Positions 1-12,681 of a stretch of DNA of 64,000 nt are shown one piece after another (positions within the stretch are counted from its first letter, which is position 1; each line of letters begins with the position of its first letter). Where the stretch lies: the NCBI RefSeq assembly GCF_017377395.1, contig NZ_CP061800.1, positions 3,617,633-3,681,632 of the forward strand, read 5' to 3'. Source of the stretch: Desulfonema magnum (GTDB taxonomy: Bacteria; Desulfobacterota; Desulfobacteria; Desulfobacterales; 4be13). The notes under the pieces were generated by a model. It saw only the letters and a program-made list of their open reading frames with translations. It was not told the DNA's origin and searched no databases. A program made the position numbers and the translations under genes.

Positions 1-152
1 AAATATATGGTAACTCTGCGGCTGACCGGACTGAAAAAATCCCGGTCTGAGAATTATCAATAAATTCAATCAGCCGAAAAAATTTGATTATCGAGTATCA
101 GGAAAAATACTGAGAGTTTCATATTTCGTTGAGACTCTTTAATTTTCAATTT

Positions 153-4046
<3,894 letters not shown>

Positions 4047-4616
4047 TGATGCTCCTCAGACTATACGTTAGGCAAATTGTCGCGGATGTGCCCCTGACAA
4101 CTATGGCCGATGATGTGTATAAACAATTCTGGTGATTTGATTTTTTGAAGATAAGACGGATATCATTCATCCTGAAAATCAGAATTCGAAAATTTTTTAA
4201 AATTCCCTTATCACAGAGATTCAAAACTCTCAATCAAAAAACCAGTTTCCGATTTCCAATTCATGTCTGAACCACGGATTATCATAGGTTTCAAGACGTT
4301 CAAGGATGGCTGGTGCCAGGATGGTTCACCAAAATTCACCGGGCAGAACCAAGGACTATTATGAATTCCAACAGGTTCCCTATTATCAAAGTACAAGATA
4401 ACCTATTAAAATTTATAATAATACATCGTTCAGACTTTTTTGTATTTTTTTGTAAGATTTAGCTTTTTCAAAGCATATAATATCATCAAAAACAGTTTAT
4501 GATACCCCGAACACAGAATAAGTACCACTGGAAATAATATTGAAATAATATTGAGTTAAAATAGAAATTAAATCTGGAACCTTCTGAAACAATTTTAAAT
4601 AACGCCGATATCGGGT
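4047..4616. other. Non-coding stretch, nothing recognised
   Basis: AT-rich DNA between two divergent genes. No ORF here has a convincing ribosome binding site or a recognisable protein. It contains one copy of the recurring intergenic string TAACCTATTAAAATTT near 4397. Two promoter-like repeats follow further downstream. Confidence 0.5.
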
Positions 4617-4645
4617 TTGACACAGCATTTTTGTTGATGTATATA
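4617..4645 (+). promoter_or_regulatory. Sigma-70-like promoter, upstream copy
   Basis: TTGACA and TATATA are separated by 17 bases. The spacer contains CAGCATTTTTGTTG, which recurs nearly unchanged (TAGCATTTTTATTG) about 180 bp downstream after another TTGACA. It could drive the FecR-TPR gene whose ATG lies about 280 bp further on. Confidence 0.45.
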
Positions 4646-4797
4646 TGTTTCAAGGGTTCGGACAGTTTTTGAAAATTAAAGATGATCAAGTTTTTTGATT
4701 TCCTGCACAGCAGCAAGGTGGCAAGGCAAAAAGGCAAAAAATGAATCCTGGTCGAGCGGTGAATGTGCTTTTCCTCCGGTATGGCTGATCACAGGAA

Positions 4798-4826
4798 TTG
4801 ACATAGCATTTTTATTGTAATACAGA
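4798..4826 (+). promoter_or_regulatory. Sigma-70-like promoter, proximal copy
   Basis: A perfect TTGACA is followed at 17 bases by the weaker hexamer TACAGA. It sits about 100 bp upstream of the FecR-TPR start codon and shares its spacer with the TTGACA site near 4617, so the pair looks like a duplicated promoter segment. Confidence 0.4.
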
Positions 4827-4927
4827 TGATCAGAATAAAAAGGGGGTTCACCCCTCATCTGATGCAAGGACATTTCAATGACGTGCCTTTGTGTCACTGT
4901 TTAACATTTTTTATAAGGAGAAAAATT

Positions 4928-7900
4928 ATGTGTCAGGGCAGGATGTTTATTTTTATTTTAGCTATATTAGCAATCCTATCAGGAAGTTGCTGTCCGGTTT
5001 CTTTTGCGGGGCCAGCTGAACCGTGTGAGAACTGGGCTGCCCGGGTGGTGTCTGTCCAAGGGGTGGTTCAGGTCCGTAAGCTCAATGAAACCGATTGGAA
5101 ATCTGTAAGTCTGAATGATACGTTCTGTGCAGATGATATGATCCGTGTGGGAGAAAAAAGCCGGGCTGCCATTGTTCTCCGTAACGAAACCATCTTCCGG
5201 CTCGATGAGAACACCACGGTCACTTTCTCCGGGTTCGAGGGGGAAAAACCGCTTTTGCTCAGAATATTCGAGGGAGCCGCTCATTTCTTCAGCCGTCTTC
5301 AGCGGAGCCTTACCATAAGCACGCCGTATATCAACGGGTCTGTGGAAGGCACGGAATTTTTTGTAAAGGTTGATGCTGAACAAACGTTGCTGTCAGTGTT
5401 CGAGGGCCAGGTCAGGGTGGCAAATAACGCGGGCGAGCTTATCCTGAGGGACGGCCAGGCCGCAACCGCACGGGCCGGTGAGGCACCTGTGTCACAGACG
5501 CTGGTGCGTCCCAGGGATGCGGTTCACTGGGCATTGTATTATCCCCCGGTTATGGATTTTCAGCCGGATGATTTTGAAGGAGATGATGAATCCGGCTGGC
5601 AGGACATGGTTCGCATGTCTGTGGAATTTTATCGGGATGGTGATCTGGCCGGGGCCTTTTCCATGTTGGAGGACGTTTCTGAAGAAGAAATCCGAGATGC
5701 CCGTTTTTTCATCTACCGTGCGGCTCTGCTGCTTTCCGTGGGCCGGGCTGACGAGGCAAAGGCAGATATGGAAAAGGCCGCGGATATTGATCCTGATGAC
5801 AGTCATATTTTTGTCCTGGGCGCGGTCATGGCTGTGGTGCAGAACCAGACCGACAGGGCAATGGAACTGGCTGAGAAGGCTGTGGATTTGTCTCCTGAGT
5901 CAGCAGGGGCAAGGATTGCCCTTTCTTATGCCCAGCAGGCCCGGTTTGATCTTGAGGGTGCTTTGAAAAGCCTTGAGGATGCTGTGCGTCTGGACCCGGA
6001 AAATGCGCTGGCATGGTCAGGGCTGGCGGAGTTGTGGTTGTCCTTTGGGAATTTGGACAAAGCCTCGGTTATGGCGAGGAAGGCTGTGGAACGCAATTCC
6101 AGGCTGGCACGGACTCAGACGGTATGGGGATTTTCTTATCTTACCCGGATGAAGACCGACGCGGCCATGTGCGTTTTTGAAAAAGCAATTGAACTGGATC
6201 AGGCTGCCCCGCTTCCCCGCCTGGGTATGGGCCTGGCAAAGATTCGCCAGGGGGATGTGAAGGGAGGCCGCAGGGAGATCGAGATCGCTGTGAGTCTTGA
6301 CCCGAACAATGCGCTTATCCGCAGCTACATGGGCAAGGCATATTATGAGGAAAAACGGAACAGGCTGGCTGAGGATCAGTTGATTATTGCCAAGCGCATT
6401 GACCCGCTGGACCCGACGCCGTGGTTTTATGATGCGGTGCGGAAACAGAGTCTGAATCGTCCTGTGGAGGCTTTGCATGATCTGCAAAAATCCATTGAGC
6501 TGAATGACAACCGGGCGGTGTATCGCTCCCGCCTGCTGCTGGATCAGGACCTTGCGGCACGGGGGGCCGGACTTGCCCGGATTTATGACCAGCTGGGGTT
6601 TCAGCAGCTTGCGCTGGCCGAGGGGTGGAAATCCCTGTATGCGGATCCTGGAAACCATAGTGCCCATGAATGGCTTGCGGATGCATACTCGGTGCTGCCA
6701 CGACACGAGATCGCCAGGGTCAGCGAGCGCCTCCAGGCACAGCTTTTGCAGCCGATTAATATTAACCCGGTCCGGCCGGAGATGACCGAGAGCGAGCTGT
6801 ATGTGTTCAGCGGGACTGGCCCGGCTGATGCCTCGTTTAACGAGTATTCCCCGCTGTTCAACCGGAACCGGGCCGCTTTGCAGGTAAGCGGCGTGGTCGG
6901 GGGAAATTCCACCCTGGGGTGTGAGGGGGTTCTCTCGGGTGTGTGGGAAAATCTGTCCTACAGCCTGGGGGGGTTCCATTATGAAACCGATGGCATACGG
7001 GAAAATAACGACCAGGATCAGGATATTTACAATGTGTTCGCCCAAATGAACCTTTCCCATAAGACGAGCATCCAGGGGGAGTATCGGTATAAGGATTTTG
7101 ACAAGGGGGATCTGAATCTCCGTTTTGACCCTGATAATTTTAAGTCCACAGTGCGAGAACCGGAAAAAACAGAATCTTTCCGCTTTGGTTTCCGACATGC
7201 ATTTACGCCGAATTCGGAAGTTGTTGCCTCTGCCAGTTATCTGAACAAAGACTATGACAGCAAAGGTGAGTCATATCAGATTGAAGGTGAATATGCTGGC
7301 GATGGTGGCGAAGCCCGACATATTTTTCGGTTTGGGCGATCTTATATTACCAGCGGCGTGGGGTACTTTCGTGCAGATAATGAACTTAAACATATTTCTT
7401 CTTATCTAACGGATGTTGAGGTTACGAAGACCGAAATCGAACATGCCAATTTCTATGTTTATTCACAGCTCAATTATCCGAAAAGTTTTACTTGGATTGT
7501 CGGGGGAAGCGCAGACTTCTTTGAAGACGAAAGTTCTGATTTGAATGTTGAGCAGTTCAATCCGAAATTCGGTCTGATATGGCATCCGATTCCCTCGACT
7601 ACAATACGTGCGGCTGCATACAGAGCTTTGAAGCGATATCTGATTTCTGACCAGACCCTCGAACCAACGCAGATTGCCGGGTTCAATCAGTTTTTTGATG
7701 ATATGGGTGGGACAGAGGCATGGCGTTACGGTATCGGGCTGGATCAGAAATTTTCTGATAGCGTGTATGCTGGGGCTGAGTATTCCGAGCGAGACCTCAC
7801 CACACCGGGAACAATATATGAATTTGCAAAAGGAGAGATGATATCAAGAAAGGCAGAATTTGATTTGGAAGAACAACTGGGCCGTGTTTATATCTATTGG

Positions 7901-8311
7901 ACACCGCATCCCTGGCTGGCCTTCAGCACGGACTATCTGTTTGAGCGTTTTAAAAGGCCGTTGGAAGGTATGGGGCCGGAATATATCCATCGGTTGGATA
8001 CGCACCGGTTAGCATTCGGGATTAATTTCTTTCATCCTTCAGGGATCAGTCTGCGTCTGAAGCCCACTTATGTTGACCAAGAGGGTGAATTCGGGATCAG
8101 GGGTCCATTTTTTGAGGCTGTTCCGGGGGAGGATCAATTCTGGGTGGTTGACGCTTCCCTGAGCTACCGGTTCCCCAAAGGGTGGGGGATTTTCACGCTC
8201 GAGGCGAAAAATCTGTTTGACAAGTCCTTCCAATTTCAGGATAGTGAACCCTCAAATTCGAGCATCTATCCGGAATCTCTGATTTTGGGGAGATTCACGG
8301 TGGCATTTTAG
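4928..8311 (+). CDS. FecR-TPR outer-membrane beta-barrel protein
   Basis: Predicted 1127-residue secreted protein. The start is the ATG preceded by AAGGAG, not the longer reading frame 34 codons upstream, because it is followed directly by a signal peptide (hydrophobic stretch ending SFAGPA). A FecR-type domain spans about residues 40-190 (GSVEGTEFFVKV, VFEGQVRV). At least eight TPR units follow to about 600. The remaining roughly 480 residues alternate short beta strands and end in phenylalanine (ILGRFTVAF), with the late motif LEAKNLFDKSF typical of TonB-dependent receptor barrels. No TonB plug domain is visible, so this is not a normal TonB receptor. I infer an outer-membrane anchored protein with a large periplasmic or surface TPR scaffold. 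Substrate unknown. A long inverted repeat follows the stop. Confidence 0.85.
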   Translation: MCQGRMFIFILAILAILSGSCCPVSFAGPAEPCENWAARVVSVQGVVQVRKLNETDWKSVSLNDTFCADDMIRVGEKSRAAIVLRNETIFRLDENTTVTFSGFEGEKPLLLRIFEGAAHFFSRLQRSLTISTPYINGSVEGTEFFVKVDAEQTLLSVFEGQVRVANNAGELILRDGQAATARAGEAPVSQTLVRPRDAVHWALYYPPVMDFQPDDFEGDDESGWQDMVRMSVEFYRDGDLAGAFSMLEDVSEEEIRDARFFIYRAALLLSVGRADEAKADMEKAADIDPDDSHIFVLGAVMAVVQNQTDRAMELAEKAVDLSPESAGARIALSYAQQARFDLEGALKSLEDAVRLDPENALAWSGLAELWLSFGNLDKASVMARKAVERNSRLARTQTVWGFSYLTRMKTDAAMCVFEKAIELDQAAPLPRLGMGLAKIRQGDVKGGRREIEIAVSLDPNNALIRSYMGKAYYEEKRNRLAEDQLIIAKRIDPLDPTPWFYDAVRKQSLNRPVEALHDLQKSIELNDNRAVYRSRLLLDQDLAARGAGLARIYDQLGFQQLALAEGWKSLYADPGNHSAHEWLADAYSVLPRHEIARVSERLQAQLLQPININPVRPEMTESELYVFSGTGPADASFNEYSPLFNRNRAALQVSGVVGGNSTLGCEGVLSGVWENLSYSLGGFHYETDGIRENNDQDQDIYNVFAQMNLSHKTSIQGEYRYKDFDKGDLNLRFDPDNFKSTVREPEKTESFRFGFRHAFTPNSEVVASASYLNKDYDSKGESYQIEGEYAGDGGEARHIFRFGRSYITSGVGYFRADNELKHISSYLTDVEVTKTEIEHANFYVYSQLNYPKSFTWIVGGSADFFEDESSDLNVEQFNPKFGLIWHPIPSTTIRAAAYRALKRYLISDQTLEPTQIAGFNQFFDDMGGTEAWRYGIGLDQKFSDSVYAGAEYSERDLTTPGTIYEFAKGEMISRKAEFDLEEQLGRVYIYWTPHPWLAFSTDYLFERFKRPLEGMGPEYIHRLDTHRLAFGINFFHPSGISLRLKPTYVDQEGEFGIRGPFFEAVPGEDQFWVVDASLSYRFPKGWGIFTLEAKNLFDKSFQFQDSEPSNSSIYPESLILGRFTVAF

Positions 8312-8321
8312 TATGTAATCT

Positions 8322-8392
8322 ACACGGATTAGGGATAAGAAAGGATTACGCTATGAAATCGAAGAAATCCTTTTCTTATCTCTAATCCGTGT
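8322..8392. repeat. Long imperfect palindrome, GGATAAGAAA family
   Basis: Arms of about 25 bases (ACACGGATTAGGGATAAGAA and its complement) flank a short loop right behind the FecR-TPR stop codon. It could act as a terminator although it lacks a clear T-run. The GGATAAGAAA...TTCTTATC core recurs in two palindromes near 42.4-42.5 kb and, decayed, near 56.3 kb. Confidence 0.7.
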
Positions 8393-8396
8393 AAAT

Positions 8397-8432
8397 GGTT
8401 TGGACAATGCAAAAGGTTCGGACAGTGTAAAA
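8397..8432. promoter_or_regulatory. 18-bp direct repeat upstream of the small Cys protein
   Basis: Two adjacent copies of GGTTYGGACARTGYAAAA, head to tail, 37 bp before the small ORF. The core GGTTCGGACAG also appears near 4653, upstream of the FecR-TPR gene. It may be a tandem operator or a short repeat. No binding protein is known. Confidence 0.4.
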
Positions 8433-8468
8433 CCAAATAATTATCAAAAACCGAAAAGGAGATGAAAT

Positions 8469-8669
8469 ATGGGCAAACCAATTATTAAGCTGGAAGTTGA
8501 TGCATGCGGAAAGGTTGTTTCAGCAAAAAACATGGATGGCAGCGAATTGAAATATAGTCCGGATGAAACAAAACGAATTCCCGAAGGTGCCAGGCTTTAT
8601 ACGCACAATGGATGTTGCTGGAAACAGATTGGTGAACAGTGGATATGCAGCCCAGAGTTTTGCGAATAA
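8469..8669 (+). CDS. Small cysteine-containing protein, function unknown
   Basis: A 66-residue ORF with a strong AAAAGGAG ribosome binding site eight bases before ATG. There is no signal peptide and no membrane segment. Five cysteines (DACGK, NGCCWK, WICSPEFCE) are concentrated in the last 20 residues, suggesting a metal or disulfide site. The sequence matches no family I recognise. It stands alone downstream of the FecR-TPR gene and a direct-repeat motif. A RiPP-like precursor role is conceivable but no modifying enzyme is nearby. Confidence 0.6.
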   Translation: MGKPIIKLEVDACGKVVSAKNMDGSELKYSPDETKRIPEGARLYTHNGCCWKQIGEQWICSPEFCE

Positions 8670-8819
8670 CTGAACAGCGATTGCATTGCATCTCCTTCTA
8701 AAATCTAAAACACAGAAGGAGCGACGCAGATTGCTATGGAAATGAGCTGTCGGGTGGGTTTCCTGCTGTATCGGAATCAGAGTTTCATAAAAACAATTTG
8801 AAGAAGGTGTAAAGTAAAG

Positions 8820-8908
8820 GGTAGTCCTGCACAAGTAGTGGTGAATAAGATTCCGTGTCCCGATAATCGGGGGACTTAACGGGATTCATCACAATTTGCA
8901 GGACTACC
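8820..8908. mobile_element. 89-bp palindromic MITE-like element, GGTAGTCCTGC family
   Basis: Ends GGTAGTCCTGC and GCAGGACTACC are inverted, and the interior is also palindromic. A close copy in inverted orientation lies at 61.8 kb, with about nine in ten positions alike by eye. The flanks (AAGTAAAG and AACGAATG) are only partly alike, so the target duplication here has probably decayed. No coding capacity. Confidence 0.75.
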
Positions 8909-8938
8909 AACGAATGAATTTTATTTGAAATTGAGAAA

Positions 8939-9088
8939 TAAGTACCTAACCATAAGTTTTAGATATTTGCCAGGGAAAGAAACCCGGCTTTTTTTCCGGA
9001 ATGATCCGCCTCCGCTGAAGGAAAAAGCCGGGTTTCTCCACAGTTCACGGAAAAAAAGACGTATAAAAAACTTTTGATCGGATACTTA
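8939..9088. mobile_element. About 150-bp AAGTACC element with AAACCCGGCTTTTT palindrome
   Basis: First of at least six copies in the window. The ends are degenerate inverted repeats beginning AAGTACCTAACCATAAGTTT and, complemented, AAGTATCCGATCAAAAGTTT. The centre is a strong hairpin, AGAAACCCGGCTTTTT pairing with AAAAAGCCGGGTTTCT. Non-coding, MITE-like. Other copies are near 27.4, 29.7, 31.5, 32.1, 51.0 and 61.3 kb. With the preceding element it fills most of the gap before the DUF58 gene. Confidence 0.75.
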
Positions 9089-9186
9089 AGTAGCAAGTCG
9101 GAGTATCCTGGTAAACAATATATTAATTTTTTTCGATTCGCTGATTATTACATAGTGACTTGAAAACTCAATTTTTACTGAACAAT

Positions 9187-10062
9187 ATGCTATCACCTGA
9201 AATCATCAAAAAAATAAAAAAAATTCACATCAAAACCGGTCGTATTGTGAACACCATGATGGCGGGTCAGTATAAATCCGTGTTCCGGGGATCGGGCATT
9301 GAGTTCGAGGAAGTCCGGGAGTATTCTCCTGGTGATGATGTCAAAAATATTGACTGGAAAGTCTCTGCCCGGCTGGGACGTCCCTTTATTAAACTCTATC
9401 GGGAGGAACGTGAGCTGATGGTCATGCTGCTGGTGGATATGAGCGCATCCGGCTATTTCGGGACAACAGAGAACCTGAAAATGGAAACAGCCGCTGAAAT
9501 CGCCTCCATCCTGGCATTCAACGCCATCCGAAACAATGACAAAGTCGGCGCGATTCTCTTTACTGACCGCGTGGAAAAATATATTCCTCCCCAGAAAGGC
9601 TCATCCCATGTCTGGCGGGTCATCAAGGAGATGTTTACCTTTAAGCCGGAAAATAAAGGCACTGACATCCAAAATGCTCTTGCCTATCTTGGCAGAGTTT
9701 GCAGGAAAAGAACGGTGTCGTTTCTCATCTCTGATTTCTTAGCTGAGGATTATCTTCGTCAGATCAGAACTGCCTCCAAAAAACATGAACTTATCAGTGT
9801 ACTGCTCTCTGATCCGGGAGATTTTTCTTTGCCGGAAGCGGGCATTTTTCTGGCTGAAGACTTTGAAACCGGGGAGATGCGTTATTTTGACGCGTCCGAC
9901 AAAAAGACTCGCGGACAATTCAAAGCGCAGAAAACCCGTGAATATCAAAACGCCCTTCAAACACTGAGAAGTGCTGATATTGACTGTATCGAAGTGGATA
10001 CGGCCAGCGCTGTCGCGGATGTGCTGACAAAATATTTTCGTTACCGGGAAAAAAGGAAATGA
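9187..10062 (+). CDS. DUF58 domain protein
   Basis: A 291-residue cytoplasmic protein of the DUF58 family, which is usually encoded next to MoxR-type AAA ATPases and VWA proteins. Diagnostic motifs are FRGSGIEFEEVREYSPGDDV and IDWKVSARLGRPFIK, followed by a VWA-like fold with LLVDMSASG. I chose the ATG giving MLSPEIIKKI because it matches the usual N-terminus. A TTG nine codons upstream would also be possible, and neither has a good Shine-Dalgarno. Its stop overlaps the next gene by four bases. No MoxR ATPase is seen upstream, where two MITE-like repeats occupy the space. Confidence 0.88.
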   Translation: MLSPEIIKKIKKIHIKTGRIVNTMMAGQYKSVFRGSGIEFEEVREYSPGDDVKNIDWKVSARLGRPFIKLYREERELMVMLLVDMSASGYFGTTENLKMETAAEIASILAFNAIRNNDKVGAILFTDRVEKYIPPQKGSSHVWRVIKEMFTFKPENKGTDIQNALAYLGRVCRKRTVSFLISDFLAEDYLRQIRTASKKHELISVLLSDPGDFSLPEAGIFLAEDFETGEMRYFDASDKKTRGQFKAQKTREYQNALQTLRSADIDCIEVDTASAVADVLTKYFRYREKRK

Positions 10063-10763
10063 GAATGCATCGGAATATCATACGTTTCTTGCTTGTTGTT
10101 TTGATTCTTTTTTTCACTGTGACCGCTTTTGCGCAGCAGAAAGATAATGCAGCGTCTGAACCGCCTGCAAACACAAATGCAAATAAAGCGTCCGGCACAG
10201 AACAATCTGTTTCTGACCCAGCGAAAAAGCGAGCGGAAAAACAAAAAACCATTCAGATGACTGATATCCACGATATCAGACCCCCGGAGATTATCGGCGT
10301 TGATCTGACAATACTTTATTTGGTACTGCTGACGCTTTTTGTCGCAGGGCTTGTTGTGGCCGCATATTTGTATTTTAAAAAGCGCAGGAAAAAAATAAAG
10401 GAAAAAGAAATCGTAAAGCTTTCTCCTGATGAAGCAGCTTTGGCATTGCTGGATGAACTCATGGACATGGAAAATTCAGACGGAAAAGAATTTTATTTTC
10501 AGCTTTCAGCCATATTAAGGAATTATATTCAGGGACGTTACAACATCAACGCCCCGGAAATGACCACAGAGGAATTTCTCCCAAAAATTGAAGAACTGGG
10601 CTTGCAAAAAGAATTACAGAAAAGCCTCAGAGAGTTGCTTCGTTCCATTGACCCTGTTAAATTTGCAGGAAGTCTCGCTGTTCAAAATAAAATGAAAGAC
10701 GACCTTAAATTTGTGATAAATTTTGTAAATCAAACAAAAAAACAATTGATAATTGATAATTGA
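10059..10763 (+). CDS. DUF4381-like membrane protein
   Basis: A 234-residue protein with an N-terminal signal peptide ending near AFAQQ, a low-complexity polar stretch, the conserved DIRPPEI segment, one transmembrane helix (about residues 85-107) and a cytoplasmic helical domain. This architecture is typical of DUF4381-type genes between DUF58 and BatA genes. It is coupled to the DUF58 gene by an ATGA overlap. The last residues (QLIIDN) and the stop codon are encoded by the start of an ATTGATA heptamer repeat, so the original C-terminus may have been altered. Confidence 0.75.
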   Translation: MRMHRNIIRFLLVVLILFFTVTAFAQQKDNAASEPPANTNANKASGTEQSVSDPAKKRAEKQKTIQMTDIHDIRPPEIIGVDLTILYLVLLTLFVAGLVVAAYLYFKKRRKKIKEKEIVKLSPDEAALALLDELMDMENSDGKEFYFQLSAILRNYIQGRYNINAPEMTTEEFLPKIEELGLQKELQKSLRELLRSIDPVKFAGSLAVQNKMKDDLKFVINFVNQTKKQLIIDN

Positions 10764-10815
10764 TAATTGATAATTGATAATTGATAATTGATAATTGGCA
10801 ATTGATAATTGATAA
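10744..10815. repeat. ATTGATA heptamer tandem repeat
   Basis: About ten copies of a seven-base unit (ATTGATA), with one variant unit, overlap the 3' end of the DUF4381-like gene and supply its stop codon. This is one of five or so heptamer families in the window. Confidence 0.9.
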
Positions 10816-10868
10816 TCGAATTTGATTTGTCATTCCGTTCGACTGAGTTTACGCTGAATATTTTGTTT

Positions 10869-11135
10869 GTCATTCCTGCGAAAGCAGGAATCCACTGCTT
10901 TCGGATTCGTAAGCTCTGCAAAAAATGGATTCCTGCTTTCGCAGGAATGACAAGTTTTTTTGTCCGAACCAGGTCAGAAAAGCTGATTATTTTGTCTGTC
11001 ATTCCTGCGGAAGCAGGAGTCCACAGCTTCCGGAGGAATGACAGTTTTTTTTGTCCGAACCGGGTCAGAAAAACTGATTATTTTGTCTGTCATTCCTGCG
11101 GAAGCAGGAGTCCACTGCTTTCGCAGGAATGACAG
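10869..11135. repeat. Cluster of GTCATTCCTGCGAAAGCAGG palindromes
   Basis: Three tandem units, each flanked by GTCATTCCTGC and GCAGGAATGAC, separated by a TTTTTTGTCCGAACC-type spacer. These are REP-like extragenic palindromes. Further copies lie near 12.84-12.92 and 27.05-27.18 kb. They separate the DUF4381-like and BatA-like genes, which are normally adjacent. Confidence 0.85.
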
Positions 11136-11176
11136 ACATTTTTGGGTCAAACTGGATCAAAAACTTGATCATCGTG

Positions 11177-11228
11177 TAACACCTAACACTTAACACCTGA
11201 CACCTAACACCTAACACCTAACACCTAA
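11177..11228. repeat. AACACCT heptamer tandem repeat
   Basis: About seven copies of AACACCT (with AACACTT and GACACCT variants) end just before the BatA-like start codon, so this gene has almost no unique 5' leader. A second short array of the same unit is near 61.24 kb. Confidence 0.9.
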
Positions 11229-11233
11229 AAAAA

Positions 11234-12232
11234 ATGTTCAGATTTGCTTCACCCTATGTTTTTTTGCTTATTTTGGTAATTCCGATGGCGATTTTTTATC
11301 GAAGCCGGCGGCAGACACATCCGTCTATGGGCGTATCCGGCTTGTCATCGGTTCGGGATATTCAGCCTTCTCCTTTTTTAATTATCCGATGGCTTTTGCC
11401 AGTTCTGAAATACGTTGCCTTATGCCTTCTGATTATCGCCATGGCCCGGCCCCAGTCGGGAACTCAGAAAGAGAAGATTCTCACAGAGGGAATCAATATT
11501 GTCATTGCAGTGGATCTTTCCGAAAGCATGGCTGCCCTTGATTTTAAGCGAAAGGGAAAAATTGTGAACCGTTTGGAAGCGGTAAAAGGCGTTGTGCAGG
11601 ATTTTATTTCAAAAAGAGAGGGTGACAGAATCGGCATGGTGGTTTTTGGCGATAATGCATACACGCAATTACCGCTGACCCGGGATTACAACAGCATCGC
11701 CTCCATACTTGAGCGACTGGAAATCGGGGCGGCCGGAAAGCGTACCGCCATCGGTGATGCTATCGGCATCTCGCTAAAGCGGCTCGAAGATATAAAAAGC
11801 CAGTCCAACATCATTATTTTGCTCACAGACGGGCAAAGCAACAGCGGTGAACTGTCCCCGGAAACAGCAACGGAAATTGCAGTTCAAAAAGAAGTGAAGA
11901 TTTATACCGTGGGTGTGGGAACCCGGGGAGAAGCCCCTTTCCTAGTCAGATATCCCGGTCTGGGGGAAAAATATATTTATCAGCGCGTTGATATTGATGA
12001 AGACACGCTTAAAGATATTGCCAATAAAACAAAAGGATTGTATTTCAGAGCAGAAAATATGGAAGGATTACAGAAAATATATGAGACCATAGACAAACTG
12101 GAAAAAACTGAAATCAAGATAGATATCTTTGCCGAATACAGCGAACTTTACAGTTTTTTTCTTATTCCTGCTTTTGTTTTGCTGAGTCTTTGGATCATCC
12201 TTTCCTATACGAGATTTCTGAGAGTGCCTTGA
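11234..12232 (+). CDS. BatA-like VWA domain membrane protein
   Basis: A 332-residue inner-membrane protein with two N-terminal transmembrane helices (about 5-22 and 55-75), the motif MARPQSG, a VWA domain and a C-terminal helix (about 305-325). The metal-ion-dependent adhesion site is complete: DLSES, the threonine in LPLTRD, and TDGQS. Such proteins accompany MoxR and DUF58 and are thought to take part in metal insertion, stress tolerance or periplasmic chaperoning. The exact role is not known. Only AT-rich heptamers lie upstream of the ATG and no Shine-Dalgarno is visible. An ATG overlapping the region just after the stop opens only eight codons, so a following bat gene may have been lost to repeats. 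Confidence 0.87.
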   Translation: MFRFASPYVFLLILVIPMAIFYRSRRQTHPSMGVSGLSSVRDIQPSPFLIIRWLLPVLKYVALCLLIIAMARPQSGTQKEKILTEGINIVIAVDLSESMAALDFKRKGKIVNRLEAVKGVVQDFISKREGDRIGMVVFGDNAYTQLPLTRDYNSIASILERLEIGAAGKRTAIGDAIGISLKRLEDIKSQSNIIILLTDGQSNSGELSPETATEIAVQKEVKIYTVGVGTRGEAPFLVRYPGLGEKYIYQRVDIDEDTLKDIANKTKGLYFRAENMEGLQKIYETIDKLEKTEIKIDIFAEYSELYSFFLIPAFVLLSLWIILSYTRFLRVP

Positions 12233-12412
12233 TGATCTTGGGCGTATTGATAACTTGAGGAAGCGCAGACGGTGGGTTCTGCTTCGCTGCACCCACCCTA
12301 CATTTCTGCTCCCCCAAGTTGTGAATGCGCCCCTCTGATATTTGTAACCAAAAAGCACTTGACGATATAACGGGTTTAGAGTAAGTGTTCGTTCAGTATA
12401 AAAAAAGTGGTT

Positions 12413-12481
12413 AGGGATTTCCCCAAAAATAAAATACCCGGCATTTTTTGTATCGGGCATATTATTTATTTCGAGTTCCCT
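12413..12481. repeat. Empty version of the AGGGATTTCCCC palindromic element
   Basis: A 69-bp element with ends AGGGATTTCCCC and GAGTTCCCT and a TACCCG...CGGGCATA interior. Copies near 29.8 and 31.3 kb contain an extra GTAGGGTGGGTGG palindrome between these halves. This copy lacks it, which defines the insertion point. Confidence 0.75.
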
Positions 12482-12573
12482 TACTAAAATTTAAGACCTC
12501 ACCACAACATTTTTGAAGCCTCAGAAACATCTTTGAAAATTTTCAATAAAATTGAAAATTCAGGTGATAAAAA

Positions 12574-12610
12574 AAAGACCTGCGAGGTTTTCAAAACCTC
12601 GCAGGTCTTT
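12574..12610. terminator. Palindrome AGACCTGCGAGG, possible bidirectional terminator
   Basis: A nearly perfect 18-base stem (AAAGACCTGCGAGGTTTT) with a one-base centre, preceded by an A-run and followed by a short T-run. A close relative with CC for GC lies near 56.37 kb, so it may be a dispersed palindrome that also works as a terminator. Confidence 0.5.
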
Positions 12611-12681
12611 GATTTCTTGGCAGAATGATTGTAGCAGGGTATTTTTACATTAAACATCACACAAATTAGGAGGAAATATTT

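Larger units (their letters stand above)
12233..12681. other. Repeat-filled intergenic region
   Basis: It contains a decayed GGTGGGTT...CACCCACCCTAC palindrome near 12.27 kb, the short (empty) form of the GGGATTTCCCC element, and an AGACCTGCGAGG hairpin. No gene is seen apart from the 33-codon ORF that follows. Confidence 0.6.

Noticed and set aside
4264..4365. 33-codon + strand ORF starting MSEPRIIIGF
   Set aside because: No Shine-Dalgarno, ordinary composition, no sign of conservation that can be judged here.
6017..7198. 393-codon minus-strand ORF
   Set aside because: It is antisense to the FecR-TPR gene, whose TPR and barrel features are clear. The antisense peptide has no recognisable domain.
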